Origin: Nocardioides sp. zg-DK7169 | GTDB lineage: Bacteria > Actinomycetota > Actinomycetes > Propionibacteriales > Nocardioidaceae | Assembly (NCBI RefSeq): GCF_013155365.1 | Contig: NZ_JABJRA010000005.1 | Location: 1-64,000 of the forward strand | DNA: 64,000 nucleotides | Direction: 5' to 3' | Part shown: positions 22,121 through 30,437 of the stretch, piece after piece | Layout of the letters: the number at the start of each line of letters is the position of its first letter | Numbering within the stretch: position 1 is the first letter of the stretch | Notes under the pieces: model-generated | Told to the model about the DNA's origin: nothing | What the model saw: the letters and a program-made list of their open reading frames with translations, nothing else | Databases searched by the model: none | Position numbers and translations under genes: made by a program

Positions 22121-22654
22121 TCAGTCGCCGAGGTCGATCCAGTACCGGCGCTTGCCCTCGCGCACGTCCTCCAGGACCCCGCCGTTGCGCTCGATGGTCC
22201 GCCGCGAGGCCTCGTTGTCCTCGTCGCAGGTGACCAGGACCCGGTCCAGGCCGAGCCCGCGGGCCTCCTCGAGGGCAAGGGCCAGCGCCCGGCCCGCGTG
22301 ACCCTCCCGGCGCCGGGTCGGACGCACGGAGTAGCCGATGTGGCCACCGAGCTCGTGCAGCCACGCGTTCAGCTCGTGGCGTACGGCGAGGTGGCCCACG
22401 ACCTCCGGCTCGCCGTCGGGCCTGTCGTCGACGATCCAGAAGAAGCTGCACGGGACCCGGTCCTCGGGCAGCCGGGTCGCGGGGTCGGCCTGGGCGAGCA
22501 GGTGGGCGACGGCCCGCGCGCAGCCCTCCTCGGTGGTGTCGAGGTCCTCGAGGTCGCCGAGGCCGGAGCCGTCGATGTGCCCGCCCTCGAACTCGGCGAC
22601 GGTGGCCGCCCAGGAGGCGCGGAGGGCGACGTCGGGGCGTACGAGCCTGGTCAT
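22121..22654 (-). CDS. GNAT-family N-acetyltransferase
   Basis: 177 residues. The GNAT core is visible: a strand with EVVGHLAVRHELNAWLHELG, then GHIGYSVRPTRRREGHAGRA, which is the acetyl-CoA pyrophosphate loop (R/Q-x-x-G-x-G/A), and LVTCDEDNEASRRTIERNGG in the last lobe, followed by the end strand RRYWIDL. It transfers an acetyl group from acetyl-CoA to an unknown amine. Monocistronic, divergent from the thioesterase gene with a 65-bp gap. The substrate cannot be predicted. Confidence 0.88.
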   Translation of the reverse strand: MTRLVRPDVALRASWAATVAEFEGGHIDGSGLGDLEDLDTTEEGCARAVAHLLAQADPATRLPEDRVPCSFFWIVDDRPDGEPEVVGHLAVRHELNAWLHELGGHIGYSVRPTRRREGHAGRALALALEEARGLGLDRVLVTCDEDNEASRRTIERNGGVLEDVREGKRRYWIDLGD

Positions 22655-22719
22655 GCGCCCATCCCACCAGATGCCCCAGCGGCCCCCGCGGGCCGGTGGC
22701 GGTCCTAGAGTGCGCGTTC

Positions 22720-23376
22720 GTGAACGGCTACGAGCACGACCACACCACCGCCGAGGAGCTGCAGGCCGAGGTCGACCTGTACTCGCCCTTCACGGCCGCG
22801 GTCCGCGACCTCGTCGACGCGAGCATCCGCTCCCTCGCGGGGCCCGAGGAGATCCGTGCCGCGCAGGCCGAGATCGAGGCGGTGACCGCCCGGCTGCGGG
22901 CCGAGCAGCTGCCCGGCTCGTACGGCGTGCGACTGCGCGACGACGGGACCGCCCGGTCGTGGGGCAACGCGGTGGTGGGGTTGCGCAACCCGATCGCTCC
23001 CCCGCTGCGCATCGAGTCCGACAGCGAGAAGGTCTGGTCCGACTTCCACCTCGGCGCCGCCTACGAGGGCCCGCCGACGCTGGTGCACGGCGGTGTCACC
23101 TCGCTGCTGCTCGACCAGCTCCTCGGGCACGCCGCGAGCGCCGCGGGGCGCCCGGGCATGACCGCGAGCCTGACCCTCAGCTACCGCCGGCCGACCCCGC
23201 TCGGCGACCTGCGCGCCGAGGCCTGGGTGGACCGCAGCGAGGGCCACAAGACCTGGGCGAAGGGCGTCCTGATCGGCCCCGAGGGCGTCACCGTGGAGGC
23301 CGAGGGCCTGTTCATCCTGCCCCGCTGGGCGCGTGAGCAGGTCGCCCCCGAGGACATCCCCGCGTCCTTCGAGTAG
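22720..23376 (+). CDS. PaaI/YdiI-type hotdog thioesterase
   Basis: 218 residues. After a helical N-terminal third, a hotdog fold is recognisable: GPPTLVHGGVTSLLLDQLLG (the HGG motif with catalytic Asp in the long helix), GMTASLTLSYRRPTPLGDLR, and SEGHKTWAKGVLIGPEGVTV, then EGLFILPR. Such enzymes hydrolyse acyl- or aryl-CoA thioesters. GTG at 22720 is the best start; the N-terminal extension before the hotdog is typical of actinobacterial members of this family. Substrate unknown. Confidence 0.87.
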   Translation: MNGYEHDHTTAEELQAEVDLYSPFTAAVRDLVDASIRSLAGPEEIRAAQAEIEAVTARLRAEQLPGSYGVRLRDDGTARSWGNAVVGLRNPIAPPLRIESDSEKVWSDFHLGAAYEGPPTLVHGGVTSLLLDQLLGHAASAAGRPGMTASLTLSYRRPTPLGDLRAEAWVDRSEGHKTWAKGVLIGPEGVTVEAEGLFILPRWAREQVAPEDIPASFE

Positions 23377-23434
23377 CCGCCCGCGGGCGGCCGCTCGCTG
23401 CGTGGCCCGGGTGGCCAGGTGACCCCGGTGGGGC

Positions 23435-24916
23435 TCAGTCGGCGACCCGGGTGCCGCGCTCGCGGGCGTCGGTGAGCCGGGCCTCCTCGGCCGCCTGCGC
23501 CTCGAGCTCGGAGCGCCGGGCCTGCTCGGCGGCGTCGCGCGCCGCGTCGTACGCCCCGGGCTCGGAGACCAGCTCGGTCGCGCCGCCCTTGAGCCGGCCG
23601 AGCGCGCTGCGCGCGAAGACCTGCTGCTCGGTGGTGGTGCGCTCGGAGCGGCCGCGGCCGATGAAGGAGACCGCCCAGCGCAGGACCGCGGTCACGCGGT
23701 TCTTGAAGCCGGTCAGGTAGAAGAGGTGCACGACCAGCCACATCAGCCAGGCGATGAGCCCGCTGAGGCGGGTGTTGCCCACCATCGCGACCGCCCGGAA
23801 GCGGCTGATGATGGCCATCGAGCCCTTGTCGAAGTACTTGAACGCGCCCTGCGAGGGCTTGTCCTTGAGCCGGTTGTCGATCTCCTTGGCCGCGAACTTC
23901 GCGCCCTGGACCGCCACCTGCGCGACGCCGGGCAGGTTGTCGAGGGCGATCATGTCGCCCACGACGAAGACCTCCGGGTGGCCCGGGAGGGTCAGGTCGG
24001 GGTTGACGCCGATCCGGCCGGCGCGGTCCAGCGGCGCGCCCGTCTGCTCGGCGAGAGTGCGGCCCAGCGGGCTGGCCTGCACGCCGGCGGCCCAGATCTT
24101 GGTGACGCTCTCGATCCGCTCGACGCGGCCGTCCTTGAACTTCATCTGCAGGCCGCGCTCGTCGACGTCGGTGACCATCGCGCCGAGGATGACCTCGACG
24201 CCGAGCTTGGTCAGCTCGCGCTCGGCCTTCTTGCCGAGCTTGCTGCCGAACGGCGGCAGCACCTGCGCCGCGGCGTCGACCAGCACCACGCGGGCCTGGT
24301 GGGTGTTGATGGCGCGGAAGTCGCGGCGCAGCGTGCGGTGCGCGAGCTCGGCGATCTGGCCGGCCATCTCGACACCGGTCGGGCCGGCGCCCACGACCAC
24401 GAAGGTCAGCAGGTGGTCGACCGGCTCGCCGCGTCCCGCGGCCAGCTCGGCGAGCTCGAAGGCGCCGAAGATGCGTCCGCGCAGCTCGAGCGCGTCGTCG
24501 ATGCTCTTCATGCCCGGCGCGAACTCGGCGAACTGGTCGTTGCCGAAGTAGGACTGCCCGGCCCCCGCGGCCACGATGAGGGAGTCGTACGGCGTCTCGG
24601 TCTCGCGCCCCAGGACGTGGGAGTGCACCACGCGGCGCTCGAGGTCGATGTCGGTCACCTCACCGAGGATCACCTGGGCGTTCTTCTGCCCGGATAGCAC
24701 CTCACGGGTCGGCGGCGCGATCTCGCCCTCGGAGAGGATCCCGGTCGCCACCTGGTAGAGCAGCGGCTGGAAGAGGTGGTGCGTGGTCTTCGCGACGACC
24801 GTGACGTCGACGTCGGAGGTCCGCAGGGACTTGGCTCCGAAGAGACCCCCGAAGCCGGACCCGACGATCACCACGCGGTGCCGTGCGGTTGAGTCGCTCG
24901 CTGCCAGCGCTGCCAT
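23435..24916 (-). CDS. ndh: Type II NADH:quinone dehydrogenase (NDH-2)
   Basis: 493 residues. FAD-binding Rossmann motif HRVVIVGSGFGGLFGAKSLR near the N-terminus; NADH-binding motif FVVVGAGPTGVEMAGQIAEL near residue 170; FAD-binding DLTLPGHPEVFVVGDM near 310. The C-terminal part has a hydrophobic amphipathic region (GLIAWLMWLVVHLFYLTGFK) that would attach the protein to the inner face of the membrane. It passes electrons from NADH to menaquinone without pumping protons. ATG at 24916 is preceded by AAGGT. It would feed the same quinone pool as cytochrome bd. Length matches actinobacterial Ndh with an extended C-terminus. Confidence 0.93.
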   Translation of the reverse strand: MAALAASDSTARHRVVIVGSGFGGLFGAKSLRTSDVDVTVVAKTTHHLFQPLLYQVATGILSEGEIAPPTREVLSGQKNAQVILGEVTDIDLERRVVHSHVLGRETETPYDSLIVAAGAGQSYFGNDQFAEFAPGMKSIDDALELRGRIFGAFELAELAAGRGEPVDHLLTFVVVGAGPTGVEMAGQIAELAHRTLRRDFRAINTHQARVVLVDAAAQVLPPFGSKLGKKAERELTKLGVEVILGAMVTDVDERGLQMKFKDGRVERIESVTKIWAAGVQASPLGRTLAEQTGAPLDRAGRIGVNPDLTLPGHPEVFVVGDMIALDNLPGVAQVAVQGAKFAAKEIDNRLKDKPSQGAFKYFDKGSMAIISRFRAVAMVGNTRLSGLIAWLMWLVVHLFYLTGFKNRVTAVLRWAVSFIGRGRSERTTTEQQVFARSALGRLKGGATELVSEPGAYDAARDAAEQARRSELEAQAAEEARLTDARERGTRVAD

Positions 24917-25214
24917 GAAGTGACCTTTCGTGCGGGGGACGGGCTCATTGTCCCGCTGCCCGGGACCCGGTCGACACCCCGGTGCCCCAACTCGTGAGTC
25001 TCGACACCGTGACCGCGTTCCGTCTCGCCCCAGGGCCCCGGGGTCCGGGCCGCGCTCGATTCGCGGGAGACTTTCGACTACTTTCAACGACATGTAGTTT
25101 GCGTCCGGACACGCAGGGGTAGACCGACGGGAGCCCCCCGCCCAGACGATCCCCGGCTTGTCCAGACCACGCGTCGTCCACCGCCCACCTCGGCCAGAAA
25201 CATGGAGCGCCTCT
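24917..25214. other. Divergent promoter region of ndh and the HATPase gene (298 bp, no gene)
   Basis: No credible small gene. The only marked structure is an imperfect inverted repeat ACTAC (25077-25081)...GTAGT (25094-25098) inside an unusually A/T-rich patch (25070-25100) with the overlapping direct repeat ACTTTCGACTACTTTCAAC. It may be a promoter or operator for one of the two divergent genes. Confidence 0.4.
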
Positions 25215-26150
25215 GTGCCCTTGAACCGGCCCGCCCTCTCGCTGGGCATCGGCCCGCGAGGTGTGCAGGAAGCGCGCCGGTGGGTCTTGAGCACCTGCCA
25301 CGACATCGGCCGTGACGACCTCGCCGAGTGCGCCGAGCTCGGCGTCTCCGAGCTGGTGACCAACGCGCTGCTGCACGGCACGCACCCGATCACGGTGCGG
25401 GTCCGCGGCACGGCGGAGCACCCGCGCGTCGAGATCCGCGACGGCTCCCGCGAGCGTCCGCAGCTGCCCACGGAGATCGACCCCGAGGACGACCTGCTGC
25501 TCACCTTCGGCCGCGGCCTGAGCATCGTCGCGCGCTGCGCGGACGCCTGGGGCGCGGTGATCGAGGAGGACGGCAAGATCGTCTGGTTCGCACCCGCGCG
25601 CGACTTCGCCGAGGACGAGGGCGTCCCGGGCGTGATCACCGGTGACGACGAGGAGCCGCCCGCCCCGCCGGAGGACCCGGTCGAGGTCGAGATCCGCGGC
25701 GTGCCACTCGCCGACTTCCAGACCTTCGAGCGGCACTTCCGCGAGCTCGGCCGAGAGGTGCGCCTGCTCGCGCTTGCCCACCAGTCCGACTACCCGCTGG
25801 CGCAGGACCTCAGCGACCTGTTCGGCGCCCTGGAACGTCAGCTGCGCGAGGGCGTCGGCCTCGAGCACCTCGAGGAGGCGACGGTCACCGGCACCGAGCT
25901 CGCCGACGTCCAGCTGGTCACCTCGCGCGCCAGCACGCGCACGATGGCGCGCTTCATCGAGAAGCTCGACCTCGCCGACGAGTTCTGCCGCCAGCAGCGG
26001 CTGCTCTCCCTGGCCCGCAGCCCCGAGCAGCGGGCCTTCCAGCGCTGGTACCTCGGCGAGTTCGTCCGTCAGGGCAACGGCGAGGCCCCGATGGCCTGGC
26101 AGGAGTTCGTCGACGAAGACGAGGACGAGCGGCGCTCGCAGGCCTCCTGA
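25215..26150 (+). CDS. RsbW-like ATPase (HATPase_c) fused to an unrecognised C-terminal domain
   Basis: 311 residues. Residues ~10-135 form a small GHKL ATPase of the RsbW/SpoIIAB type: ELGVSELVTNALLHGTHPIT (N box), VEIRDGSRERP, GRGLSIVARCADAWG (G box). An acidic Pro-rich linker (GDDEEPPAPPEDPVE) leads to a helical ~150-residue domain (LADFQTFERHFRELGREVRL...MARFIEKLDLADEFCRQQRL) that I do not recognise. The ATPase part could be an anti-sigma-factor kinase; the extra domain may bind the partner. GTG at 25215 is preceded by GGAG. Two SpoIIE-type phosphatases in this window (17281-18348, 19709-21988) are candidates for the same signalling network. Confidence 0.75.
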   Translation: MPLNRPALSLGIGPRGVQEARRWVLSTCHDIGRDDLAECAELGVSELVTNALLHGTHPITVRVRGTAEHPRVEIRDGSRERPQLPTEIDPEDDLLLTFGRGLSIVARCADAWGAVIEEDGKIVWFAPARDFAEDEGVPGVITGDDEEPPAPPEDPVEVEIRGVPLADFQTFERHFRELGREVRLLALAHQSDYPLAQDLSDLFGALERQLREGVGLEHLEEATVTGTELADVQLVTSRASTRTMARFIEKLDLADEFCRQQRLLSLARSPEQRAFQRWYLGEFVRQGNGEAPMAWQEFVDEDEDERRSQAS

Positions 26151-26189
26151 CGGCCCCCTGCGCCAGCCCTGGCCGTCCCGGGCGCACCC

Positions 26190-26591
26190 TCAGGCGTAGC
26201 CGAGGTCGTGCAGGCGCTCGTCGCTGATCCCGAAGTGGTGCGCGACCTCGTGCACGACGGTGATCCGCACCTCCTCGACCAGCTCCTCCTCGGACTCGCA
26301 GAAGTCCAGCAGCGGGTTGCGGAAGATGAAGATGCGGTCCGGCAGGGTGGCGCCGTACATGCTGTCGCGCTCGGTGAGCGCCACGCCGTCGTAGAGCCCG
26401 AGCAGGTCCGCGGGCTCCCCCTCCGGGGGCTCGTCCTCGACCAGCACGACGACGTTGCGCACCAGGGCGGCGAGCTCGTCGGGAATCTGGTCGAGGGCTG
26501 CGTCCACGAGGGCGTCGAAGCGCTCGGGGTCGACGTGGAGACGGTCGGCGGCATCGGAGGGCACCCGCCCATTGTCCAGCCACCTGGTCAC
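26190..26591 (-). CDS. Minimal zinc metallopeptidase-like protein (DUF1025/MMP-like)
   Basis: 133 residues. The defining feature is the zincin motif HEVAHH in RITVVHEVAHHFGISDERLH, preceded by DRIFIFRNPLLDF and the ALDQIPDELAALVRNVVV helix region. This is the 'possible zinc metallo-peptidase' (TTHA0227/Rv3669-neighbour) family, single-domain zincins of unknown substrate found widely in Actinobacteria. No signal peptide, so it is cytosolic. The start is uncertain by a few codons: ATG at 26591 or GTG slightly inside. Confidence 0.8.
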   Translation of the reverse strand: MTRWLDNGRVPSDAADRLHVDPERFDALVDAALDQIPDELAALVRNVVVLVEDEPPEGEPADLLGLYDGVALTERDSMYGATLPDRIFIFRNPLLDFCESEEELVEEVRITVVHEVAHHFGISDERLHDLGYA

Positions 26592-26631
26592 TCACCGGGT
26601 CGAGAGGGCCGACCTCACCGCGAAATGACGA

Positions 26632-26665
26632 AAGGCCCCGGCCCACTCTCGTGGACCGGGACCTT
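26632..26665 (-). terminator. Terminator of tRNA-Asp
   Basis: Reading the minus strand: a 15-bp stem with three G-T pairs (AAGGTCCCGGTCCAC / GTGGGCCGGGGCCTT), a GAGA loop, then TCGTCATTTC. It begins 5 bases after the tRNA 3' end. Confidence 0.65.
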
Positions 26666-26670
26666 CGCAC

Positions 26671-26747
26671 TGGCGACCCCGACGGGACTCGAACCCGCGG
26701 CCTCCGCCGTGACAGGGCGGCGCGCTAACCAACTGCGCTACGGGGCC
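26671..26747 (-). tRNA. tRNA-Asp (anticodon GTC)
   Basis: Minus-strand cloverleaf: acceptor GGCCCCG/CGGGGTC, D arm GCGC..GCGC, anticodon stem CCGCC/GGCGG with loop CTGTCAC giving anticodon GTC, T arm GCGGG-TTCGAGT-CCCGT, discriminator G, and an encoded CCA (plus-strand 26671-26673). Confidence 0.95.
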
Positions 26748-26862
26748 TCGCTTTGCTCTCTCCCTCACTGGGCGAGCGATGGAACTCTAACCCATGGTCC
26801 GCGCGGACTCCCAATCGGGAGCCAACCCGCACCCACCCGGCCCTCGCGAGCCGGATGTTGAG

Positions 26863-26935
26863 CACCCCCAACGGGATTCGAACCCGTGCTACCGCCGTGA
26901 AAGGGCGGGGTCCTGGGCCGCTAGACGATGGGGGC
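26863..26935 (-). tRNA. tRNA-Glu (anticodon TTC)
   Basis: Minus-strand cloverleaf: acceptor GCCCCCA/TGGGGGT, D region TCGTCTAGCGGCCCAGGA typical of tRNA-Glu, anticodon stem CCGCC/GGCGG with loop CTTTCAC (anticodon TTC), T arm ACGGG-TTCGAAT-CCCGT, discriminator G. CCA is not encoded. Confidence 0.95.
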
Positions 26936-27177
26936 CAGACACGGAGCAGCATAGAAGACGAGACCCGCCGACCTCCACGCGACACCCGCTGGGCGGACCG
27001 CGCCGGGCGTCGGGGAGCCCGGCGGACCGGCCGCACGAAGCCGACCCTGGGTCACCCCGGAGTCGATCCGGGGCCGATGCGGACCCACCCCGAGGCCCAT
27101 GTATAGTTCTGCGAGTCCGGGACGCTCTCCGAACGTCATCCTGTGCTGGCCGCAGGCGAACGACGGAGCCCGGAGTG

Positions 27178-27254
27178 GGGCAGGTAGCTCAGTTGGTACG
27201 AGCGTCCGCCTGAAAAGTGGAAGGTCGGCGGTTCGACCCCGCCCCTGCCCACCA
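27178..27254 (+). tRNA. tRNA-Phe (anticodon GAA)
   Basis: Acceptor GGGCAGG/CCTGCCC, D arm GCTC..GAGC, anticodon stem TCCGC/GTGGA around CTGAAAA (anticodon GAA), variable AGGTC, T arm GGCGG-TTCGACC-CCGCC, discriminator A and an encoded CCA (27252-27254). Confidence 0.95.
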
Positions 27255-27277
27255 GCAGCGCAGGTCACGGCCTGCAC

Positions 27278-27310
27278 CGAACGCCCCGCCGGATCCCGGC
27301 GGGGCGTTCG
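27278..27310 (+). terminator. Perfect 15-bp terminator hairpin after tRNA-Phe
   Basis: CGAACGCCCCGCCGG (27278-27292), loop ATC, CCGGCGGGGCGTTCG (27296-27310), then CCATTTTCCC. It ends tRNA-Phe transcription and may also stop the convergent GTPase gene. Confidence 0.85.
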
Positions 27311-27362
27311 CCATTTTCCCGGCGTCGTCCGCGAGATCCCCCGAGGCCCGCGGCCAGTGGGG

Positions 27363-28142
27363 TCAGCGGTGGCCGGAGAGCTGGCCCATCCGGGTGGCGA
27401 GCGCGTCGAGGTAGGCGTCACGCTGAGCCGGGGAGACCGGCCCGCCCGGCTCGACGCGACTGCACACCGGCAGCACGTCGATGGAGAGCTTGGCGGCGCC
27501 GGCGAGCGCCCGGAGCTCGTCGAGGCGGTTGCCGAACGGCGTCCCGCTGCCCGGGGAGTAGGCGTGCACGACCTCCTCGACCCGGTCGGGGAACAGGTCG
27601 ACCTTCGTCACGGCGATCACCAGCCACGTCGGCCGCGGGCGGCGTACCGCCATGGCGGCGATCCGGTGGGCGGTGACCGTCCAGTCCTCCAGCTCGCGGG
27701 CGAGCTGCTCGTCGCGGTCGACGGTGACCGCACCGGAGGTGCCGGCGGTACGCCGTCCGGTGGCGTGGCCGTGGGCGACGACGTGGAGCACCCCGTCGAC
27801 GGGGTCGTCGTGGAACACCTCGTCGAGTGCGCCGAGCCGGGTGGCGGCGTTCTCGCCGGGCACCACCCGGAAGCGGAAGCCCTGCAGCCGGCGGCCACGG
27901 CGGACGCGACGCTCCAGCACCGCCGAGCCCGCCTCGGCGACCTCCTCGTCGGGCCGCGGGCGTCCGGCCAGGTGCTCGACGAGCTCGCTCTTGCCGACGC
28001 CGGTCATACCGGTCACGGCTACCGTGGGAAAGCGGTGCTGGAAGACCCCGACCACCCGCTCCCGCCCGCGGGCCAGCGACGCCGGCACGGCGCGCAGCCC
28101 TCGACGGACATCGGAACGGGCCTGATGACGGGGGTCGACCAC
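27363..28142 (-). CDS. P-loop GTPase-domain protein
   Basis: 259 residues. Walker A GMTGVGKSEL follows the strand TVAVTG near residue 45; a G4-like motif ITKVD-type (WLVIAVTKVDLFPDRVEE) appears near residue 170; the region between contains DGVLHVVAHGHATGRR. This is the pattern of TRAFAC-class GTPases distantly like those annotated 'GTPase domain-containing protein' in Actinobacteria. No membrane segment. The biological role is unknown. It stands alone between the tRNA-Phe terminator and the SDR gene, from which it is divergent. Confidence 0.7.
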   Translation of the reverse strand: MVDPRHQARSDVRRGLRAVPASLARGRERVVGVFQHRFPTVAVTGMTGVGKSELVEHLAGRPRPDEEVAEAGSAVLERRVRRGRRLQGFRFRVVPGENAATRLGALDEVFHDDPVDGVLHVVAHGHATGRRTAGTSGAVTVDRDEQLARELEDWTVTAHRIAAMAVRRPRPTWLVIAVTKVDLFPDRVEEVVHAYSPGSGTPFGNRLDELRALAGAAKLSIDVLPVCSRVEPGGPVSPAQRDAYLDALATRMGQLSGHR

Positions 28143-28189
28143 GGCGCCAACGTACCGGACAGCACCCCGGCCAGAGTGCTACGTTCGAC

Positions 28190-28203
28190 TAGAATTGATT
28201 CTA
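28190..28203. promoter_or_regulatory. Palindromic operator upstream of SDR gene
   Basis: TAGAAT-TG-ATTCTA, a perfect 6-bp inverted repeat in AT-rich sequence that stands out from the local GC content. It lies 15-28 bases upstream of the SDR start and ends just before the AGGAGG ribosome site, as expected for a TetR- or MarR-type repressor site. No matching regulator gene is adjacent. Confidence 0.55.
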
Positions 28204-28217
28204 CTTCAGGAGGACCC

Positions 28218-28997
28218 ATGCCCCGTCGAGCCGTCGTCACCGGAAGCGCCTCCGGCATCGGTCAAGCCGTCGCCACCATCCTCCGCGAGCGCGGCGAGGA
28301 GGTCATCGGCATCGACCTGCGCGACGCCGAGGTCGTGGGCGACCTGAGCACGCCCGAGGGACGCTCCGCCGCCATCGACGCCGTACGCGAGCGGGCCGGC
28401 GGCCAGATCGACTCCGTCGTCACCTGCGCCGGGGTCGCCCAGCCGGGCGAGCTGATGGTGCGCGTGAACTACTTCGGCACCACCGAGGTCGTCGAGGGCC
28501 TGCGCCCGCTCCTGGCCGAGTCCTCCGCGCCGCGCGTCGCCGTGGTCGGCTCGATCAGCGGCACCCGCCCGCCCGAGCCCGACGTCCTGGCCGCCTGCCT
28601 CGCCGGCGACGAGCCGGCCGCGACCGCCGCGGCCAACGCCGTCCTCCAGGACCCCCGGGCCGCCGCCTCGATCTACCCCGCGACGAAGTCCGCCCTCGCC
28701 CAGTGGGCCCGGCGTACCGCCGTCTCCCCCGGCTGGGCCGACGCCGGCATCCCGATCAACGTGGTCGCCCCCGGCGTCGTGCTCACCCCGATGACGACCG
28801 AGCTGTTCGAGGACGACGCGATGCGCAAGGTGATGGACCAGGCGGTGCCGATGCCGCTGCACGGCTACGCCAAGCCCGAGGACATCGCCCGCGTGCTGGC
28901 CTGGCTCGTCGAGCCGACCACCACCCACATCACCGGCCAGGTCATCTACGTCGACGGCGGCGCCGAGGCCACCCTCCGCCCCGCCGACCGTTTCTGA
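28218..28997 (+). CDS. Short-chain dehydrogenase/reductase (3-alpha-hydroxysteroid dehydrogenase-like)
   Basis: 259 residues. NAD(P)-binding TGxxxGxG as VVTGSASGIGQAVATIL; acidic residue in VIGIDLRD suggests NAD(H); VTCAGVAQPG is the NAG-like motif; catalytic Ser in VAVVGSISGT; Tyr-x-x-x-Lys as YPATKSALAQWARR; C-terminal PGVVLTPMT and GQVIYVDGGAEAT. The short region between strand 4 and the catalytic Ser, and the insertion before YPATK (ACLAGDEPAATAAANAV), match the 3-alpha-HSD/carbonyl reductase subfamily. ATG at 28218 follows AGGAGG. Expression is probably controlled by the upstream palindrome. Substrate is unknown. Confidence 0.88.
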   Translation: MPRRAVVTGSASGIGQAVATILRERGEEVIGIDLRDAEVVGDLSTPEGRSAAIDAVRERAGGQIDSVVTCAGVAQPGELMVRVNYFGTTEVVEGLRPLLAESSAPRVAVVGSISGTRPPEPDVLAACLAGDEPAATAAANAVLQDPRAAASIYPATKSALAQWARRTAVSPGWADAGIPINVVAPGVVLTPMTTELFEDDAMRKVMDQAVPMPLHGYAKPEDIARVLAWLVEPTTTHITGQVIYVDGGAEATLRPADRF

Positions 28998-29060
28998 CGC
29001 CTGCCGCGGCCGCTGGCCTGCCGGTCGAGCTCAGGTGGCGGTCGTCCCAGCACAGCGGTC

Positions 29061-29093
29061 CGCCACGCCAGCAGGCGTGCTGGCGTAGTGGCG
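29061..29093. terminator. Bidirectional hairpin between SDR and DUF222 genes
   Basis: Nested stem CGCCA-c-GCCAGCA-GGCG-TGCTGGC-gtag-TGGCG in the 118-bp gap between convergent genes. No U tract on either side. Confidence 0.5.
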
Positions 29094-29115
29094 AGCGTGA
29101 GCGGGCGGAGCTCTC

Positions 29116-30426
29116 CTACGCGTCGGGCGGGTGCGCCGTGAGGAGGCGGGTGGTGCCGTCGGACTTCAGGAGATGCAGGCCGTGCGGGGATCGCCAGAGG
29201 TACGTCGCGGGCTCTGTCTTCTCGTAGGTCCAGCCGCTGTGGGTCTTGGCCCGGTGATGTCGCCGGCACAGCGGCGCCAGGTTGCAGGAGCAGGTCGGGC
29301 CGCCGTCACCGTGAGCGACGACATGGTCGATGTCGCACCGACGGGCAGTGCGTTCGCACCACGGGAAGGCGCACGTCAGCTGGGTCAGACGGGTCCGCTC
29401 GACCAGCCGGTCCGGGACGATGTAGGCGTCGGTGTGGTGGTGGGCCTCGAGGTCGATGACGGGCTTGATGACGACCTGCGCGTCGCCACTGCACCACCCA
29501 CGGACCTGGTCGGTGGAGACGATGGACCGCGTCTCCTCGATGCTGGCGGTCCCTGCCTCGTCGCGGCTGATCGCGGCGTGGGAGAGGTGGACGTGGATGA
29601 CGACCTGTCGCGGCTTCACCACCGACGCCGTCCCGTCGCCGGCCTCGGCCATCAGGTCGAGGGTCAGCTGGCGTCGGGCGAGCTCGCCGGCGGCCATGGA
29701 GCGGCGCACGTCCAGCGGCTCCTCCGAGCCCAGCGCGGCGAGCTCGGCGGCTCCCTGCCGGATCGCGGCGTCGAGATCGAGCGCATCAGCCAGGTCGAGG
29801 GTGCCCTCGACCTGCACGGTGCCATCGAAGTCGGCCGCCCCGGTGTGCACGTCGAAACGACGCCCGTCGGCCGCCTCGCGCCGCTGCTTCTCCGCGCCCT
29901 CGGGGTCGAAGGTCACCCGTGCGTGCTCCACCAGCCGCCCGATCGCCGCGAAGCCGACCTTCCCCACCACAGGGGCGAGCTGGCGGTCGACGTAGTCCGC
30001 GGCGACCAACGGCAACGTGGTGGTCAGCTGCGCGACCCGGCGGGCCTTCCACACCGGCACCTCACCGGCCTGCACGAGCGCCCAGGTCCGCTTCAACCGG
30101 TGGGCCAACTCGAGGGCGTCCCCGATCAGCCCCTTCGCGGAGTCGGTCGAGAGACCGAGCGCGGCGCCCAACTCCATCGGCGCGAACTCCGCCACCAGCG
30201 GGGTGCCCTCACCCGCGAGCGGGACGGCGACCTCGGCGAAGATCAGACCGTTGGCCGAGCCTGTCGAGACCTCCTCTGAGACCGACTCCTCGGGGTGCAT
30301 CGCCGCCCACGCCAGCGCCCCCTGGAGGATCTCCACCTCCGCCCGCTGCACTGCGGCCCGACGTGACTGCACGAACGCCAGCACGGCGGCTGGGGTGTCG
30401 CGGTCGGGGAGATCCGGTGAGGCCAT
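29116..30426 (-). CDS. DUF222 (13E12 repeat) HNH endonuclease-domain protein
   Basis: 436 residues. The N-terminal ~300 residues are the helical DUF222 domain (start MASPDLPDRDTPAAVLAFVQ; later GLSTDSAKGLIGDALELAHR, VDRQLAPVVGKVGFAAIGRL). The C-terminus is an HNH nuclease: CAFPWCERTARRCDIDHVVA (first Cys pair, then the catalytic DIDH), then PTCSCNLAPLCRRHHRAKTH. Mycobacterial 13E12 proteins of this build are SOS-induced. A perfect LexA-type box lies 12 bases upstream of the ATG. It may process DNA after damage or be part of a mobile repetitive family; the exact function is not known. Confidence 0.9.
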   Translation of the reverse strand: MASPDLPDRDTPAAVLAFVQSRRAAVQRAEVEILQGALAWAAMHPEESVSEEVSTGSANGLIFAEVAVPLAGEGTPLVAEFAPMELGAALGLSTDSAKGLIGDALELAHRLKRTWALVQAGEVPVWKARRVAQLTTTLPLVAADYVDRQLAPVVGKVGFAAIGRLVEHARVTFDPEGAEKQRREAADGRRFDVHTGAADFDGTVQVEGTLDLADALDLDAAIRQGAAELAALGSEEPLDVRRSMAAGELARRQLTLDLMAEAGDGTASVVKPRQVVIHVHLSHAAISRDEAGTASIEETRSIVSTDQVRGWCSGDAQVVIKPVIDLEAHHHTDAYIVPDRLVERTRLTQLTCAFPWCERTARRCDIDHVVAHGDGGPTCSCNLAPLCRRHHRAKTHSGWTYEKTEPATYLWRSPHGLHLLKSDGTTRLLTAHPPDA

Positions 30427-30437
30427 GCCTCAGTCTA

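Noticed and set aside
24941..24954. Possible DosR-like box upstream of ndh (GGGACAATGAGCCC on minus strand)
   Set aside because: Lacks the conserved G after the four-base spacer, so it fits poorly.
29061..29093. Transposon terminal repeat
   Set aside because: It lies between two convergent intact genes and looks like an ordinary terminator-type hairpin; no transposase.
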